From positions 1 through 43,420 of the forward strand of contig NZ_AZFX01000002.1 in NCBI RefSeq assembly GCF_001435835.1: a stretch of 43,420 nt of DNA, given 5' to 3'. How positions within the stretch are numbered: position 1 is the stretch's first letter; each line of letters opens with the position of its first letter. A program made the position numbers and the translations under genes. This stretch comes from Lapidilactobacillus concavus DSM 17758. GTDB lineage: Bacteria > Bacillota > Bacilli > Lactobacillales > Lactobacillaceae. Below are positions 17,399 through 26,929 of this stretch, piece by piece. Under the pieces are notes generated by a model. It worked only from the letters and a program-made list of their open reading frames with translations, was not told the DNA's origin and did no database searches.

Positions 17399-17530
17399 TT
17401 ATTTATCAGCTGCAGCTAATTTCTTCAAAGTTTCCAAAACCTTGTCATTAGCTTTTTTGTTCTTCTTGATGTTTGTTTCGTTAACAGGGCGACGTGCACC
17501 GTTCATACCAGTGTGATTATTCTGTGACAT
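17399..17530 (-). CDS. Small basic 43-aa protein, unknown function
   Basis: A short gene of 43 codons starting MSQNNHTGMNGARRPVNE and ending LKKLAAADK. It is supported by a near-perfect ribosome binding site (AAGGAGG, 17543-17537) seven bases before the ATG, by a strong terminator directly downstream, and by an ordinary amino acid composition: a polar N-terminus, then a lysine-rich stretch KKNKKANDK and a C-terminal amphipathic helix. No signal peptide or membrane segment. The product is basic and might bind nucleic acid or ribosomes; that is a guess. It stands alone as its own transcription unit between the 85-aa orphan and the chloride channel gene. Confidence 0.75.
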   Translation of the reverse strand: MSQNNHTGMNGARRPVNETNIKKNKKANDKVLETLKKLAAADK

Positions 17531-17668
17531 GATGAACCTCCTTACTTATTCAATTAATTTTATTGCATTTGAACTGATTTTTCAAGCACAACCGCCGATT
17601 ACTTCACAATATCATAAAAAAATACTGGAATTCATCCACGGCGATTATTCCCTGGGAAATAATCTTAC

Positions 17669-19213
17669 TCAATCGGATGCTAGATGACTTAATTTTTCAA
17701 GACGCATCTTTACCGTTAATCTTTGATTGTGATCAGTAGAAACAATCAATGTGTCTCCTGCCTGAATCTCGGTATCACCGTGAGGAATTAATTCATGTTC
17801 CCCTCGATGGATTGAGATCAACAGTGTGTTATCTGGCCAAGCAATGTCACGAACCTGTTGATCAATAAAACTTGAACCTTCAAAAACAGGAATCTCAATT
17901 CGATCTTGTCGACCCGTTTGCTTCAATGTTAATTGCTCTTTTTGCATCTTTTCAGCTAATGATTCATAAATCGGGGCACCATCCAATAAATCGACCACTA
18001 GGTAGGCCGTTAATGAGACAACAGCTAATGGCATCAAGTGTTCCAAAGTACCAACCATTTCCGTGATCAACAGTATTGCTGTAAATGGAGCCTTCCCAAT
18101 ACCAGCAAAGTATCCTGCCATGGCAAAAATAACAAGATTGATGACGAGTTCGCGTGGCAATAACCCGAGATTAACCATCACAACACCATAAAGGTCCCCA
18201 ATTAGCGCACCCAAAGTTAGAATTGGTAGAAAAATGCCGCCAGGTAATCCGGAGCCATAAGAAATCATCGAGAAAACAAAACGTAAAACAAACAGTCCAA
18301 GGACGATCAAGGCTGCTGGCTGATGATCAGCTAAACTGAGGATTAGGCTGTTGCCGCCTCCTAGCGTTTGTGGCCAAAGATAACCAATGGGAATCACAAG
18401 CAATATTGGCACAAAACCGTCAAGAAACCTTGGTAACTTAACCAGTCGTGCATACAGCTCAGGCAGTTTCAACAGAATTTGTTGATAAATGATACCGAGT
18501 ATACCGAGCAGCACACCTAATGCAAGCAAGTGTCCATAAAGTGCTAATGGAAAATTATTCGCATAGTCCAAATGGAGGACGGGTGTTAAACCGAAAAAAT
18601 TAGAAGAGATAAAATTAGCTGCCAATGCACCGGTTAATGATGTCATCCAAACCAACGGAGAAAAATTATGATAAATTTCCTCTAGTACGAAAAACGTCCC
18701 CGCAATTGGCGCGTTAAATGCCGCTGAGAGCCCACTAGCGGCTCCTGCAGAAATTAGCACCCGTTTATTAGTTCCGTGTTCATGTAACCGTTCAGCGAAC
18801 CCCTGACCTACTGAAGAACCTAATTGAATCGATGGTCCTTCACGACCTAGAAATAAACCCGCACCGATTGCTAACACGCCACCAACGAATTTACGCCATA
18901 AGATGGCCCACCATTTCATGGCTAAATGTCCACTCAGCTGAGTTTCAACCTCTGGGATACCAGAACCCATGATATGCGGCTGTTGTTTGACAAGCACCGC
19001 ATTAATCGCACCAATAACAAACAGAATGGCAACAATCAGCACAAACCACCAATGGTTCAAGTGCGCCAATCGATATAAATCAATCCAATAACCTAAGGAT
19101 TGTTGAATGAGTAATCGGAAGCAGCTCACTATTAACCCAGAGAGTAAGCCAACAATTAATCCCTTAAAAATAAAGCCAATATGAAAAAAGTTAAAATGAT
19201 CCCTTTGCCTCAA
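17669..19213 (-). CDS. ClC-type chloride channel/antiporter with TrkA-C domain
   Basis: A membrane transporter of the ClC family that moves chloride, or exchanges chloride (or fluoride) and protons. Family signatures are all present: GSGIPEVE, GREGPSIQLGS (with the gating-type Glu), and GIFLPILTLGALIG. About ten to twelve hydrophobic segments cover residues 10-420, and a soluble TrkA-C (RCK-C) domain fills the C-terminus (IPVFEGSSFIDQQVRDI ... GDTLIVSTD). The frame is open from ATG 19228, but that codon forms part of a GAGGTG ribosome binding site; seven bases later TTG 19213 is the better start, giving 514 residues. The gap to mnmG is short with no strong terminator, so it may be cotranscribed. 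Confidence 0.88.
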   Translation of the reverse strand: MRQRDHFNFFHIGFIFKGLIVGLLSGLIVSCFRLLIQQSLGYWIDLYRLAHLNHWWFVLIVAILFVIGAINAVLVKQQPHIMGSGIPEVETQLSGHLAMKWWAILWRKFVGGVLAIGAGLFLGREGPSIQLGSSVGQGFAERLHEHGTNKRVLISAGAASGLSAAFNAPIAGTFFVLEEIYHNFSPLVWMTSLTGALAANFISSNFFGLTPVLHLDYANNFPLALYGHLLALGVLLGILGIIYQQILLKLPELYARLVKLPRFLDGFVPILLVIPIGYLWPQTLGGGNSLILSLADHQPAALIVLGLFVLRFVFSMISYGSGLPGGIFLPILTLGALIGDLYGVVMVNLGLLPRELVINLVIFAMAGYFAGIGKAPFTAILLITEMVGTLEHLMPLAVVSLTAYLVVDLLDGAPIYESLAEKMQKEQLTLKQTGRQDRIEIPVFEGSSFIDQQVRDIAWPDNTLLISIHRGEHELIPHGDTEIQAGDTLIVSTDHNQRLTVKMRLEKLSHLASD

Positions 19214-19289
19214 TATCAAACACCTCATATTTAATTAAAACTCAAAACATGAGGAATTGCTAGTTAGGTTTAGGGATCATTTAATTTAA

Positions 19290-21191
19290 TTAGCTGACCT
19301 TTGCAATTCGGCCTTGTTCGATATAGACGCTGAGAATAGCCAAATCAGCCGGATTAACACCGCTAATACGCGACGCCTGTGCAATTGTCTCTGGCTGAAT
19401 TTTCGTTAGCTTCTGTCGTGCCTCTGTCGCTAATCCATTAATAGCTTGGTAATCAATATTTTGTGGGATTTTCTTAGCTTCAAGACGCTTAAGTTTTTCA
19501 ACACTCTGCTTTTCTTTATTGATATACCCAGCATACTTGATTTGAATCTCAACTTGTTCTTTAATATATCGATCAATTGGAGCTGAGCTGTCACCACACA
19601 AGGCAATAATATCATCATACTTGATTTCAGGACGCTTCAATAATTCGCTTGCTAAAATGCCGTCCTTCAGTGGTGTAACGTGTCGATCTGCCAGATAAGC
19701 TTGCGTTTGTGGTGTTGGTTTGATTCGAGTTTCATTTAAACGCGTCATTTCTTGTTCAATCAATGACTTCTTGTTCAGATAGTTTTGATATCTTGCCTCA
19801 CTGATCAAACCGAGTTCATGACCTTTTTCCGTGAGTCGTAAATCTGCATTGTCATGACGTAAAATCAAGCGATACTCTGCGCGGCTCGTCAATAATCGAT
19901 AGGGCTCGTTCGTTCCTTTGGTAACTAAGTCATCGATCATAACGCCAATATAAGCTTCATCACGACCGAGTGTGAAGGCAGGTTTACCTTGTGCCCGCAA
20001 ACCAGCGTTAATACCAGCGATAATGCCTTGTCCAGCCGCTTCTTCATAGCCTGATGTCCCATTCATCTGCCCCGCAGTGAACAAATTGGCAACAACTTTA
20101 GTTTCTAAGCTATGCTTCAGTTGCCATGGCTCAATAATATCGTATTCGATGGCATATCCAGGACGCATCAATTCAGCGTGTTGTAAGCCAGCAACTGAGT
20201 GCAGCATCTTAAGCTGAATTTCTTCTGGCATCGAAGTCGAAAAATCACCAACATAATATTCTTCAGTATGGCGGCCTTCTGGTTCTAAGAACAATTGATG
20301 CCGTGGTTTATCGGCAAAACGAACCACTTTATCTTCGATTGAAGGACAATAACGAGGGCCAACACCCTCAATGATGCCTGAAAACATTGGTGCTCGACTT
20401 AAATTTTCACGAATAATTCGATGTGTCGTCTCGTTCGTATAAGTCATCCAGCAGGATAATTGATCTTTTAGATACGCGGTATCAGGCGTTTCAAAAGAAA
20501 AATGATTTGGTTTCGTATCTCCTGGTTGCTCTTCTGTTTGATCGTAATCAATGGTGTTTCCATCAACTCGTGGTGGTGTTCCAGTTTTAAAGCGACGTAA
20601 TTTAAACCCATTTGCTTCGAGATTTTCTGATAATTTAATTGAAGGCAATGAATTGTTAGGACCAGACGAATAGGTTAGCTCGCCAATAATGATTTTTCCA
20701 CGAGAAGATGTCCCAGCAGTCAACACAACACTTTTCGCATAATAGCGAGCTCCAGTTGCCGTTATAACGCCTTTACAAATCTGCTCTTCAACGATTAACT
20801 CATTAACTAACCCTTGCCGCAGCGTCAAATTAGGTTCATTTTCAATCGTATCCTTCATCACGGCATGGTAGTCTGCCTTATCTGCTTGTGCTCGCAGTGC
20901 ACGTACGGCTGGTCCCTTACCCGTATTCAACATCCTCATCTGAATATAAGTCGCGTCAATATTCTTTGCCATTTGTCCGCCGAGTGCATCTACTTCGCGA
21001 ACGACAATGCCCTTTGCTGGGCCACCGACAGAAGGATTACATGGCATGAATGCAACCATATCTAAATTAATGGTCAACAATAATGTTTTTTGCCCCATTC
21101 GGGCAGCTGCCAAGGCTGCTTCGCTGCCGGCATGACCTGCGCCAACAACAATCACATCATATTCATAAGAATCGTACTGCTTAACTTCCAA
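19290..21191 (-). CDS. mnmG: tRNA uridine-5-carboxymethylaminomethyl modification enzyme MnmG
   Basis: MnmG (GidA) is the FAD-dependent partner of MnmE that modifies U34 of certain tRNAs. The 633-residue protein begins with the FAD-binding [23 protein letters not shown], then [27 protein letters not shown], and the GidA-specific [11 protein letters not shown] and [21 protein letters not shown] segments, with the helical C-terminal MnmE-binding domain. Length is typical. The start is TTG 21191, ten bases after the mnmE stop, with TAGGT as a weak ribosome binding site. mnmE and mnmG form one operon, as usual for bacteria in the origin region. Confidence 0.96.
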   Translation of the reverse strand: MEVKQYDSYEYDVIVVGAGHAGSEAALAAARMGQKTLLLTINLDMVAFMPCNPSVGGPAKGIVVREVDALGGQMAKNIDATYIQMRMLNTGKGPAVRALRAQADKADYHAVMKDTIENEPNLTLRQGLVNELIVEEQICKGVITATGARYYAKSVVLTAGTSSRGKIIIGELTYSSGPNNSLPSIKLSENLEANGFKLRRFKTGTPPRVDGNTIDYDQTEEQPGDTKPNHFSFETPDTAYLKDQLSCWMTYTNETTHRIIRENLSRAPMFSGIIEGVGPRYCPSIEDKVVRFADKPRHQLFLEPEGRHTEEYYVGDFSTSMPEEIQLKMLHSVAGLQHAELMRPGYAIEYDIIEPWQLKHSLETKVVANLFTAGQMNGTSGYEEAAGQGIIAGINAGLRAQGKPAFTLGRDEAYIGVMIDDLVTKGTNEPYRLLTSRAEYRLILRHDNADLRLTEKGHELGLISEARYQNYLNKKSLIEQEMTRLNETRIKPTPQTQAYLADRHVTPLKDGILASELLKRPEIKYDDIIALCGDSSAPIDRYIKEQVEIQIKYAGYINKEKQSVEKLKRLEAKKIPQNIDYQAINGLATEARQKLTKIQPETIAQASRISGVNPADLAILSVYIEQGRIAKVS

Positions 21192-21200
21192 ATTCTTTAC

Positions 21201-22586
21201 CTACTTTCCTAAGCAAAATTGACTAAATAATTGCGTAATTAATTCATCTGGTACATTTTCACCGGTAATTTCACCCAACTTTTCCCAACATGCCGTCATA
21301 TCAATTTGCACCAAATCGATTGGCACTTGCGCATCTAATCCGTTAACTACGGATACCAATGAGGCTTTAGCTTGTTGTAACAGACCAATTTGCCGATTGT
21401 TTGACACAAGAACATTCTGTTGACTATTCTCAATTCCACCAAAGAATAGCACTTTGATTTGTTGCTCAATTGAAGATAGTCCGCTCTGATTTTTGATTGA
21501 GGCAAAAATCGGCGATTCTTTGACACCTAGTGCGGCCAAATCAGCAGGACTGATTTTTTGAGGTAAGTCTGTTTTATTTAAGATCACTAACCGTTTTTGC
21601 GCTTTTGTTTCTTCTATTAATGATCGATCTTCTTCGGTGATAGGTTCACTCGCATTTAAAACTAATACAATTAAGTCTGCTTGAGATAAGGCTTTCCGAC
21701 TACGAGCAACACCAATTTTTTCAACTTTATCTTCTGTTTCGTGAATTCCAGCAGTATCGATCAGCTTCAGAGGAACGCCTTGAACATTCACATATTCTTC
21801 AAGCACATCGCGTGTAGTTCCCGCAACATCTGTAACAATGGCTTTATCTTCATGCAATAAATAATTTAAAAGTGAAGATTTACCAACGTTAGGCCGACCA
21901 ATAATCGCTGTTGCAAGACCTTCGCGCAGAATCTTACCTTGTTGCGCAGTTGCAAGGAGTTGATCGATTCGCTGTTGCACCATAATTGCTTTTTCCCGCA
22001 ACATTTTTGCCGTGATTTCCTCTTCATCGTACTCAGGATAGTCAATATTCACTTCGACCTGAACTAAGACTTGAGATATTTCGGCGCGTAGTTCGTGAAT
22101 CAGATGATGTAAATTACCGTCAAGCTGATCTAATGCAACTTGCATCGCACGATCTGTTTTTGCACGAATCAAGTCCATGACAGATTCTGCCTGCGTCAAA
22201 TCGATTCGTCCATTCAAAAAGGCACGTTTCGTAAATTCACCTGGTTCAGCCATTCTTGCACCAGTTGCAAGTAATAATTGCAGAATCTTATTTGTCGGGA
22301 CAATACCGCCATGGCAATTGATCTCAACAACATCCTCGCGTGTAAATGTCTTCGGCGCACGCATCACCGAAACCATGACCTCGTCGATTTCCTTCTTCGT
22401 CTGCGGCTCAATGATATGGCCATAATGAATCGTATGACTAGCAACCTTCAATAAATTCGGTCCACGAAAAACCGATTCTGCAATTTCAACGGCCTGATCA
22501 CCGGAAAGTCTAACAATCGAAATTGCACCTTCACCAGGTGGTGTTGAAATGGCAGCAATCGTATCATATTCAGTAACAATCGGCAT
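21201..22586 (-). CDS. mnmE: tRNA modification GTPase MnmE
   Basis: MnmE (TrmE, ThdF) is the GTPase that with MnmG installs the carboxymethylaminomethyl group at the tRNA wobble uridine. The 461-residue protein has the N-terminal tetrahydrofolate-binding domain ([20 protein letters not shown]), then a G domain with G1 GRPNVGKSS (residues 230-238), TTRD, DTAGI and NKTD, and the diagnostic C-terminal CLGK. The upstream in-frame ATG 22607 encloses the ribosome binding site AAAGGA, so ATG 22586 is the start. It follows the terminator of the jag operon by about 40 bases and precedes mnmG. Confidence 0.96.
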   Translation of the reverse strand: MPIVTEYDTIAAISTPPGEGAISIVRLSGDQAVEIAESVFRGPNLLKVASHTIHYGHIIEPQTKKEIDEVMVSVMRAPKTFTREDVVEINCHGGIVPTNKILQLLLATGARMAEPGEFTKRAFLNGRIDLTQAESVMDLIRAKTDRAMQVALDQLDGNLHHLIHELRAEISQVLVQVEVNIDYPEYDEEEITAKMLREKAIMVQQRIDQLLATAQQGKILREGLATAIIGRPNVGKSSLLNYLLHEDKAIVTDVAGTTRDVLEEYVNVQGVPLKLIDTAGIHETEDKVEKIGVARSRKALSQADLIVLVLNASEPITEEDRSLIEETKAQKRLVILNKTDLPQKISPADLAALGVKESPIFASIKNQSGLSSIEQQIKVLFFGGIENSQQNVLVSNNRQIGLLQQAKASLVSVVNGLDAQVPIDLVQIDMTACWEKLGEITGENVPDELITQLFSQFCLGK

Positions 22587-22628
22587 ATTATCGATTCCTT
22601 TCTTCATATGCAGTTAAAATTTGACCAA

Positions 22629-22689
22629 TAAAAAAAGCGCCCGAAATCCATTGAGCTTCCATTAAAGAAAGACTCGATGGATAAAGCAC
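22629..22689 (-). terminator. Terminator after jag
   Basis: On the minus strand ATCCATCGAG (22682-22673) pairs with CTCAATGGAT (22655-22646) with one mispair or wobble, and the outer GTGC pairs with GCGC, with a run of seven T following. It ends the rnpA-yidC-jag transcript and separates it from mnmE. The rest of 22690-22786 shows nothing recognisable. Confidence 0.75.
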
Positions 22690-22786
22690 TTTGACTACTT
22701 CATCAATTAAGTTGAACAAATCATATCTTAAAAATTTAATTTTGTCAAAACATCATGTTTGTGATTTTCAACCATTAAAAGCAAGG

Positions 22787-23584
22787 TTAAGGTAGTTTAA
22801 CAGTTTTTCTTGGCGCTATAACGACGTAGCGTTCTGGATCGACACCTTCAGAAAAAGTCTCAACATATGGACTATCTGCTAACAACGTATGAATCAGCTT
22901 ACGCTCAAACGATGGCATTGGATCTAGATAGACAGACTTATGATCTGCCACCACTTCCCGTGCTGTTCGCTTTGCAAGCGCAGTTAATGCGCGCTCGCGC
23001 CGCTCACGATAATCGCCAACGTCTAAAATAATGGTTTGTCGCGAACGACCGCGATGATTAAAGAATGTCTGGCTTAAATACTGTAACGAATTGATTGAGC
23101 GGCCATGTTTGCCGATCAGCAAGCCTTCTTTAGCCGTATCTAAGTGAAAAACCTGTCCCTTACCTTGCTGTTCAACCCGAATTAATGCAGGGGTACCCAA
23201 GCGTTTCGTCAAATCCATCAAATAAACTGATAAATCTTTAATTGCCTGTGTGTCATTACGTTGTACTTCAGGCTTTTTAGCTTGAGCAACTTGTGCCTGG
23301 CGTGGTGCCATTGGATTTTTCTTAATATCTGAAACAGTTTGTTGATCTTGCTTTGCATCGTGTTTGATCGCAGTTTTTATTTTCTGTTCAAAAACTTGTT
23401 GTTTAGCCTTGGTCACCGCTGGAGAAGTGGTCATTTCAACGATCGCAGTTTTCTTCCCGAACCCCAGAAAACCCCGAGACTCTTCACGAATGACTTGAAT
23501 ATCAGCTTCTTGTCGTTCAATTTTCAAATTGGCTAATCCATTTTGAATCGCCGCTTCAATCGTCTCACCTTCGTATTGCGCCAT
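22787..23584 (-). CDS. jag: RNA-binding protein Jag (KhpB)
   Basis: Jag/KhpB is a KH-R3H RNA-binding protein, known in streptococci and lactobacilli to act with KhpA in cell-elongation control. The 265-residue product has the Jag N-terminal domain (YEGETIEAAIQNGLANLKI, ESRGFLGFGKKTAIVE), a basic, glutamine-rich linker (about residues 70-125), a KH domain with the variant loop GLLIGKHGRSINSLQYL, and an R3H domain (DYRERRERALTALAKRTARE ... PMPSFERKLIHTLL). TTG 23590 is possible, but ATG 23584 fits better to GGGGAG. It follows yidC by 26 bases; this neighbourhood is conserved at Firmicute origins. Confidence 0.93.
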   Translation of the reverse strand: MAQYEGETIEAAIQNGLANLKIERQEADIQVIREESRGFLGFGKKTAIVEMTTSPAVTKAKQQVFEQKIKTAIKHDAKQDQQTVSDIKKNPMAPRQAQVAQAKKPEVQRNDTQAIKDLSVYLMDLTKRLGTPALIRVEQQGKGQVFHLDTAKEGLLIGKHGRSINSLQYLSQTFFNHRGRSRQTIILDVGDYRERRERALTALAKRTAREVVADHKSVYLDPMPSFERKLIHTLLADSPYVETFSEGVDPERYVVIAPRKTVKLP

Positions 23585-23610
23585 GATCAATCAACTCCCC
23601 AGTATTTTTT

Positions 23611-24453
23611 CTATTTTTTCTTGTAAACACGTTTTCTTGCACGTCTTAAATTCTGTTCATGCTCTCGTTCAAGTCGTTCCTTCTCCTCACGCTCATGCTT
23701 TGCCTTGAAGGGGTTCTGAAGCAACAATGTTTGTACAACTTGGAATGCATTCGTGACTACCCAGTATAACGAGATTGCTGAAGCAATATTAATTGCTGGA
23801 ATGATAATCATGAATGGCATTAAGTACTGCATGATTTTCCCAGTTGAACCAACTTGAGGCATACTCAAGTTACTGATATACGTACTTAAGAAAGTAAATA
23901 ACCCGGCCAAAATTGCCATGATGTAATAAGGATCTTTCTCGCCCAATTGCATCCACAAGAACGTTCCTTGTTTCAATTCAGTCGTTCGCCAAATCACTTG
24001 ATATAAAGCATACATGAATGGCAACTGAACCAACATTGGTAAACAACCATAGACAGGGTTAACCCCAGCCTCTGACATTAACTTCTGCGTTTCTTCACGA
24101 AGTTTTTGCTGTGTTTCCATGTCTTTCGCGCTATATTTCTTTTGCAAAGCTTGAAGTTCAGGCTGAATCGCGCTTTGTTTCTTCATGTTCTTAGTGCTGA
24201 GATGATTCAAAGGCAGTAAAATCACTCGAACAATAATTGTGAATGCCACAATTGCCCAACCATAACTGCCACCGAAAAATGAAGCCAGTTTTAGAATGAA
24301 CCAAGAAAATGGATATAAAATATATTGATTCCAGAATCCCGTACTCTTACTCGTGATTGGAGCATTCATGTTTGCACATGCCGTCAAAAACAGCATGAGA
24401 CTCAACAGTGAAACTACTAGCAAAACCTTTTTCAGTTGCGAACGTTTCTTCAC
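23611..24453 (-). CDS. yidC: Membrane protein insertase YidC (lipoprotein type)
   Basis: YidC/Oxa1/SpoIIIJ inserts proteins into the cytoplasmic membrane. The 280-residue form has a lipoprotein signal (LLSLMLFLTAC, lipobox Cys near residue 26), the positively charged groove segment VAFTIIVRVILLPL with the conserved Arg, the cytoplasmic helical hairpin KKQSAIQPELQALQKKY, and the remaining membrane segments (GCLPMLVQLPFMYALYQVI, YYIMAILAGLFTFLSTY, SLYWVVTNAFQVVQTLLL), with a basic tail RRARKRVYKKK. The start is GTG 24453 behind GAGGA. It sits 18 bases after rnpA, the standard order. Confidence 0.95.
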   Translation of the reverse strand: MKKRSQLKKVLLVVSLLSLMLFLTACANMNAPITSKSTGFWNQYILYPFSWFILKLASFFGGSYGWAIVAFTIIVRVILLPLNHLSTKNMKKQSAIQPELQALQKKYSAKDMETQQKLREETQKLMSEAGVNPVYGCLPMLVQLPFMYALYQVIWRTTELKQGTFLWMQLGEKDPYYIMAILAGLFTFLSTYISNLSMPQVGSTGKIMQYLMPFMIIIPAINIASAISLYWVVTNAFQVVQTLLLQNPFKAKHEREEKERLEREHEQNLRRARKRVYKKK

Positions 24454-24471
24454 TTATTTTTCCTCACAAAT

Positions 24472-24834
24472 TTAATTTGCTGATGAATCGTCTTGCGACA
24501 AAAGCTGACTTAATTTTAACACATGGATGAGATTACTTTTAGTCTCTTTCATACTTAAATTTTTAGCATTCTTTCGAGCGATCACTAAAAAATCAACATC
24601 CTGTTTGAGGTCACCATCAAGCTCATGCAGACTTTGCCGAATATAACGCTTAATTCGATTGCGACTGACAGCAGTATGTCCTATTTTTTTGCCTACAGAA
24701 ATCCCAACACGAAAGTGAGGCTGCTCTGGCTTATCCATTCGGTAAATCACAAAACTACGATTTGCTACCGACTGCCCAGCTTCAAATACGCGTTGAAAAT
24801 CCTTTTCACTTTTTACACGGTAAGTCTTACGCAT
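24472..24834 (-). CDS. rnpA: Ribonuclease P protein component
   Basis: RnpA is the protein subunit of RNase P, which matures tRNA 5' ends. The 120-residue basic protein contains the signature [15 protein letters not shown] (RNR motif near residues 57-68) and the N-terminal [22 protein letters not shown] 24834. It lies 78 bases downstream of rpmH with a strong terminator between, so part of its expression must come from read-through or a local promoter. Confidence 0.96.
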   Translation of the reverse strand: MRKTYRVKSEKDFQRVFEAGQSVANRSFVIYRMDKPEQPHFRVGISVGKKIGHTAVSRNRIKRYIRQSLHELDGDLKQDVDFLVIARKNAKNLSMKETKSNLIHVLKLSQLLSQDDSSAN

Positions 24835-24883
24835 GAAATCGACCCAATCCCTTATAAATGTCGTTACGTTTTCTAAAAATAAT

Positions 24884-24910
24884 AAATAAAAAAACCACTG
24901 AACTCAGTGG
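24884..24910 (-). terminator. Terminator/attenuator between rpmH and rnpA
   Basis: CCACTG (24895-24900) pairs with CAGTGG (24905-24910), extended by flanking bases, and is followed on the minus strand by TTTTTTT ATTTATTATTTTT. It starts only two bases past the rpmH stop. It would let far more L34 than RnpA be made from the shared transcript. Confidence 0.85.
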
Positions 24911-24912
24911 CC

Positions 24913-25053
24913 TTAAGCAGATAAAACTTTTCTACCTTTACTACGGCGTCTTGCTAATACTCTACGGCCGTTCTTCGTGCTCATACGTTTCATGAAGCCA
25001 TGGACACGTTGACGATGACGTTTCTTTGGTTGATAAGTTCTCTTAGTTGTCAT
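24913..25053 (-). CDS. rpmH: 50S ribosomal protein L34
   Basis: bL34, a 46-residue highly basic ribosomal protein ([20 protein letters not shown] start, [12 protein letters not shown] end). A longer in-frame extension to 25125 was rejected: ATG 25053 has AGGAGGTG eight bases upstream and gives the conserved N-terminus. It is the first gene left of oriC and reads away from it. Confidence 0.97.
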   Translation of the reverse strand: MTTKRTYQPKKRHRQRVHGFMKRMSTKNGRRVLARRRSKGRKVLSA

Positions 25054-25099
25054 GTGTGTTGCACCTCCTAGATTAAACAGTGAATACACCATGAAGATA

Positions 25100-25128
25100 A
25101 TTATAGATACTTTCTTCAAGCGCAATTA
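25100..25128 (-). promoter_or_regulatory. Candidate rpmH promoter
   Basis: On the minus strand TATAAT (25105-25100) is preceded 17 bases upstream by TAATTG (25128-25123), a weak -35. It lies about 47 bases before the rpmH start. Confidence 0.5.
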
Positions 25129-25204
25129 CCTAAATATATTAGCATAGTCAATACTAAAAAGAAACTAATTTCAGCACTTTTTTCTATAAAAGTAACGGAT
25201 AATT

Positions 25205-25560
25205 TTAAAAGTTATCCACAATTATATTTTTTTACGGTGAATTAGCTTGAGGATAACAAGATAAACGCTCTACGGTTATCCACAAGGTTTGTGAATGATT
25301 CCAAGTTATTAACGTACCCGTGAGTAAGTTTTGCACAGGCCTGTTAAAACTGTGGAAAACATCCAATACTTTTATTTCCCGTGTCTTTTAAACTCACAAC
25401 TACCTGTGCATAATTCATAACCAATAAAAATTTCGCTTTATTTATGCACAAGCTGTGGACAGATTTTTAGCAGCCTGTGCATAATATTTTCGCTTTTTAA
25501 AAAATCTGTGGAAAACTTTTTTATAGAATGCTAAACTTAAGTTATCTTTCCACAGACTTT
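25205..25560. other. oriC: oriC, upstream DnaA-box cluster
   Basis: The rpmH-dnaA gap is dense in DnaA boxes. Perfect TTATCCACA occurs at 25212-25220 and 25276-25284 (plus). One-mismatch boxes are TTATGCACA at 25442-25450 (plus), 25405-25413 and 25476-25484 (minus), TTTTCCACA at 25351-25359 and 25507-25515 (minus), and TTATCCTCA at 25248-25256 (minus). Weaker CACA-ending matches lie near 25337, 25462 and 25554. With the boxes downstream of dnaA this makes a bipartite origin. The divergent orientation of nearly all flanking genes supports it. Confidence 0.93.
25509..25537 (+). promoter_or_regulatory. Candidate dnaA promoter overlapping a DnaA box
   Basis: TGGAAA (25509-25514) and TAAACT (25532-25537) are 17 bases apart. 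The -35 lies inside the DnaA box TGTGGAAAA (25507-25515), so bound DnaA would be expected to block it, consistent with known dnaA autoregulation. The promoter match itself is moderate. Confidence 0.45.
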
Positions 25561-25580
25561 TTACGAAAGGAGTGACGTTT

Positions 25581-26927
25581 TTGGCAAACGAACAACTGTT
25601 ATGGAATCAAATTGATGCAGAATTTAAAAAAACCTTCGAACCCGTCAGTTATGAAACCTGGATCTCCCAAGTCAAACCAATCCAATTAACGGATGATACC
25701 CTGACATTAGAGTTACCATCACCGTTTCATCGCAATTATTGGGAACGCAATCTACTCAAAGAGGCTACCGCCTTATTACGCGATTTTAGTGGGCGCGAAC
25801 TGCAAATTGCTCTCATTGTCCCTAATGAGAAAGCGAACGACTCAGAAGTGGTTGACATCGATACTGATACTGACAAGTTTCCAGAAGGGTTAGTTTATTC
25901 GCATGATACTCATTTAAATGACAAATATACTTTTGATAATTTCGTAATCGGCGCAGGTAACTATCTAGCGCAGGCTGCTGCACTATCAGCTGCCGAAGAA
26001 CCTGGCCAGGTTTATAATCCCTTAAATATTTATGGTGGCGTTGGTTTAGGTAAGACCCATTTAATGCAGGCGATTGGGCATGAAGTCATTCGACGTAATC
26101 CAAATGCAAAAGTTAAATACGTGACTAGTGAAGAGTTCGCCAACGATTTTATCAACTCAATTCAAACACGTCGGCAAGAAGAGTTTCGTCGTGAATATCG
26201 TTCTGTTGATTTGTTGCTCGTTGATGATATCCAGTTTTTTGCAGACAAAGAGGCTACACAGCAGGAGTTTTTCCATACTTTTAACAAACTCTACGAGAAT
26301 AAAAAACAGATTGTACTAACTTCAGACCGTATTCCTAGTGATATTCCTAAACTTGAAGATCGTTTAGTTTCAAGATTTAAGTGGGGCTTGTCTGCGGATA
26401 TTACACCACCAGATTTGGAAACACGGATAGCCATTTTGCGCAATAAGGCAATTGCTGAAGGTCTTGAAATCGACAATCAGACACTAAGTTATATTGCTGG
26501 GCAAATTGATACCAATATTCGAGAATTAGAAGGAGCTTTAGTCCGCGTTCAAGCCTATGCCACTATCAACAAAATCGATATTACTCTGGAAACAGCAGTC
26601 GCTGCACTCAAAGGATTGAAAGATATCACCAATCAACATGGTTTATCCATCAGCAAGATTCAAGAAGTTGTCGCACAGTATTATCGATTGCAAGTCAGCG
26701 AATTAACAGGTAAGAAACGAACGAAAAATATCGTTGTTCCTAGACAGATTGCCATGTATCTGTCACGAGAATTAACGGACAATTCCTTGCCCAAAATCGG
26801 TAAAGAATTTGGAGGCAAAGATCACACAACTGTTATTCACGCTCACGAAAAGATTGCTAAAGATCAAGAACACGATTCCGAATTGCAATCACAACTCAGT
26901 GACTTGAAAAAATTACTCCGCGGCTAG
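25581..26927 (+). CDS. dnaA: Chromosomal replication initiator DnaA
   Basis: DnaA binds the 9-base boxes of oriC and melts the origin. The 448-residue protein has domain I (LWNQIDAEFKKTFEPVSYETW), a short linker, the AAA+ domain with Walker A GGVGLGKT (residues 152-159) and Walker B LLLVDDIQFF, arginine-finger region SRFKWG, and the C-terminal DNA-binding domain with the signature VVPRQIAMYLSRELT...GKEFGGKDHTTVIHA. GTG 25572 overlaps the ribosome binding site AAAGGAG (25566-25572); TTG 25581, eight bases after it, is the likely start. It is followed by more DnaA boxes and dnaN. Confidence 0.97.
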   Translation: MANEQLLWNQIDAEFKKTFEPVSYETWISQVKPIQLTDDTLTLELPSPFHRNYWERNLLKEATALLRDFSGRELQIALIVPNEKANDSEVVDIDTDTDKFPEGLVYSHDTHLNDKYTFDNFVIGAGNYLAQAAALSAAEEPGQVYNPLNIYGGVGLGKTHLMQAIGHEVIRRNPNAKVKYVTSEEFANDFINSIQTRRQEEFRREYRSVDLLLVDDIQFFADKEATQQEFFHTFNKLYENKKQIVLTSDRIPSDIPKLEDRLVSRFKWGLSADITPPDLETRIAILRNKAIAEGLEIDNQTLSYIAGQIDTNIRELEGALVRVQAYATINKIDITLETAVAALKGLKDITNQHGLSISKIQEVVAQYYRLQVSELTGKKRTKNIVVPRQIAMYLSRELTDNSLPKIGKEFGGKDHTTVIHAHEKIAKDQEHDSELQSQLSDLKKLLRG

Positions 26928-26929
26928 CT

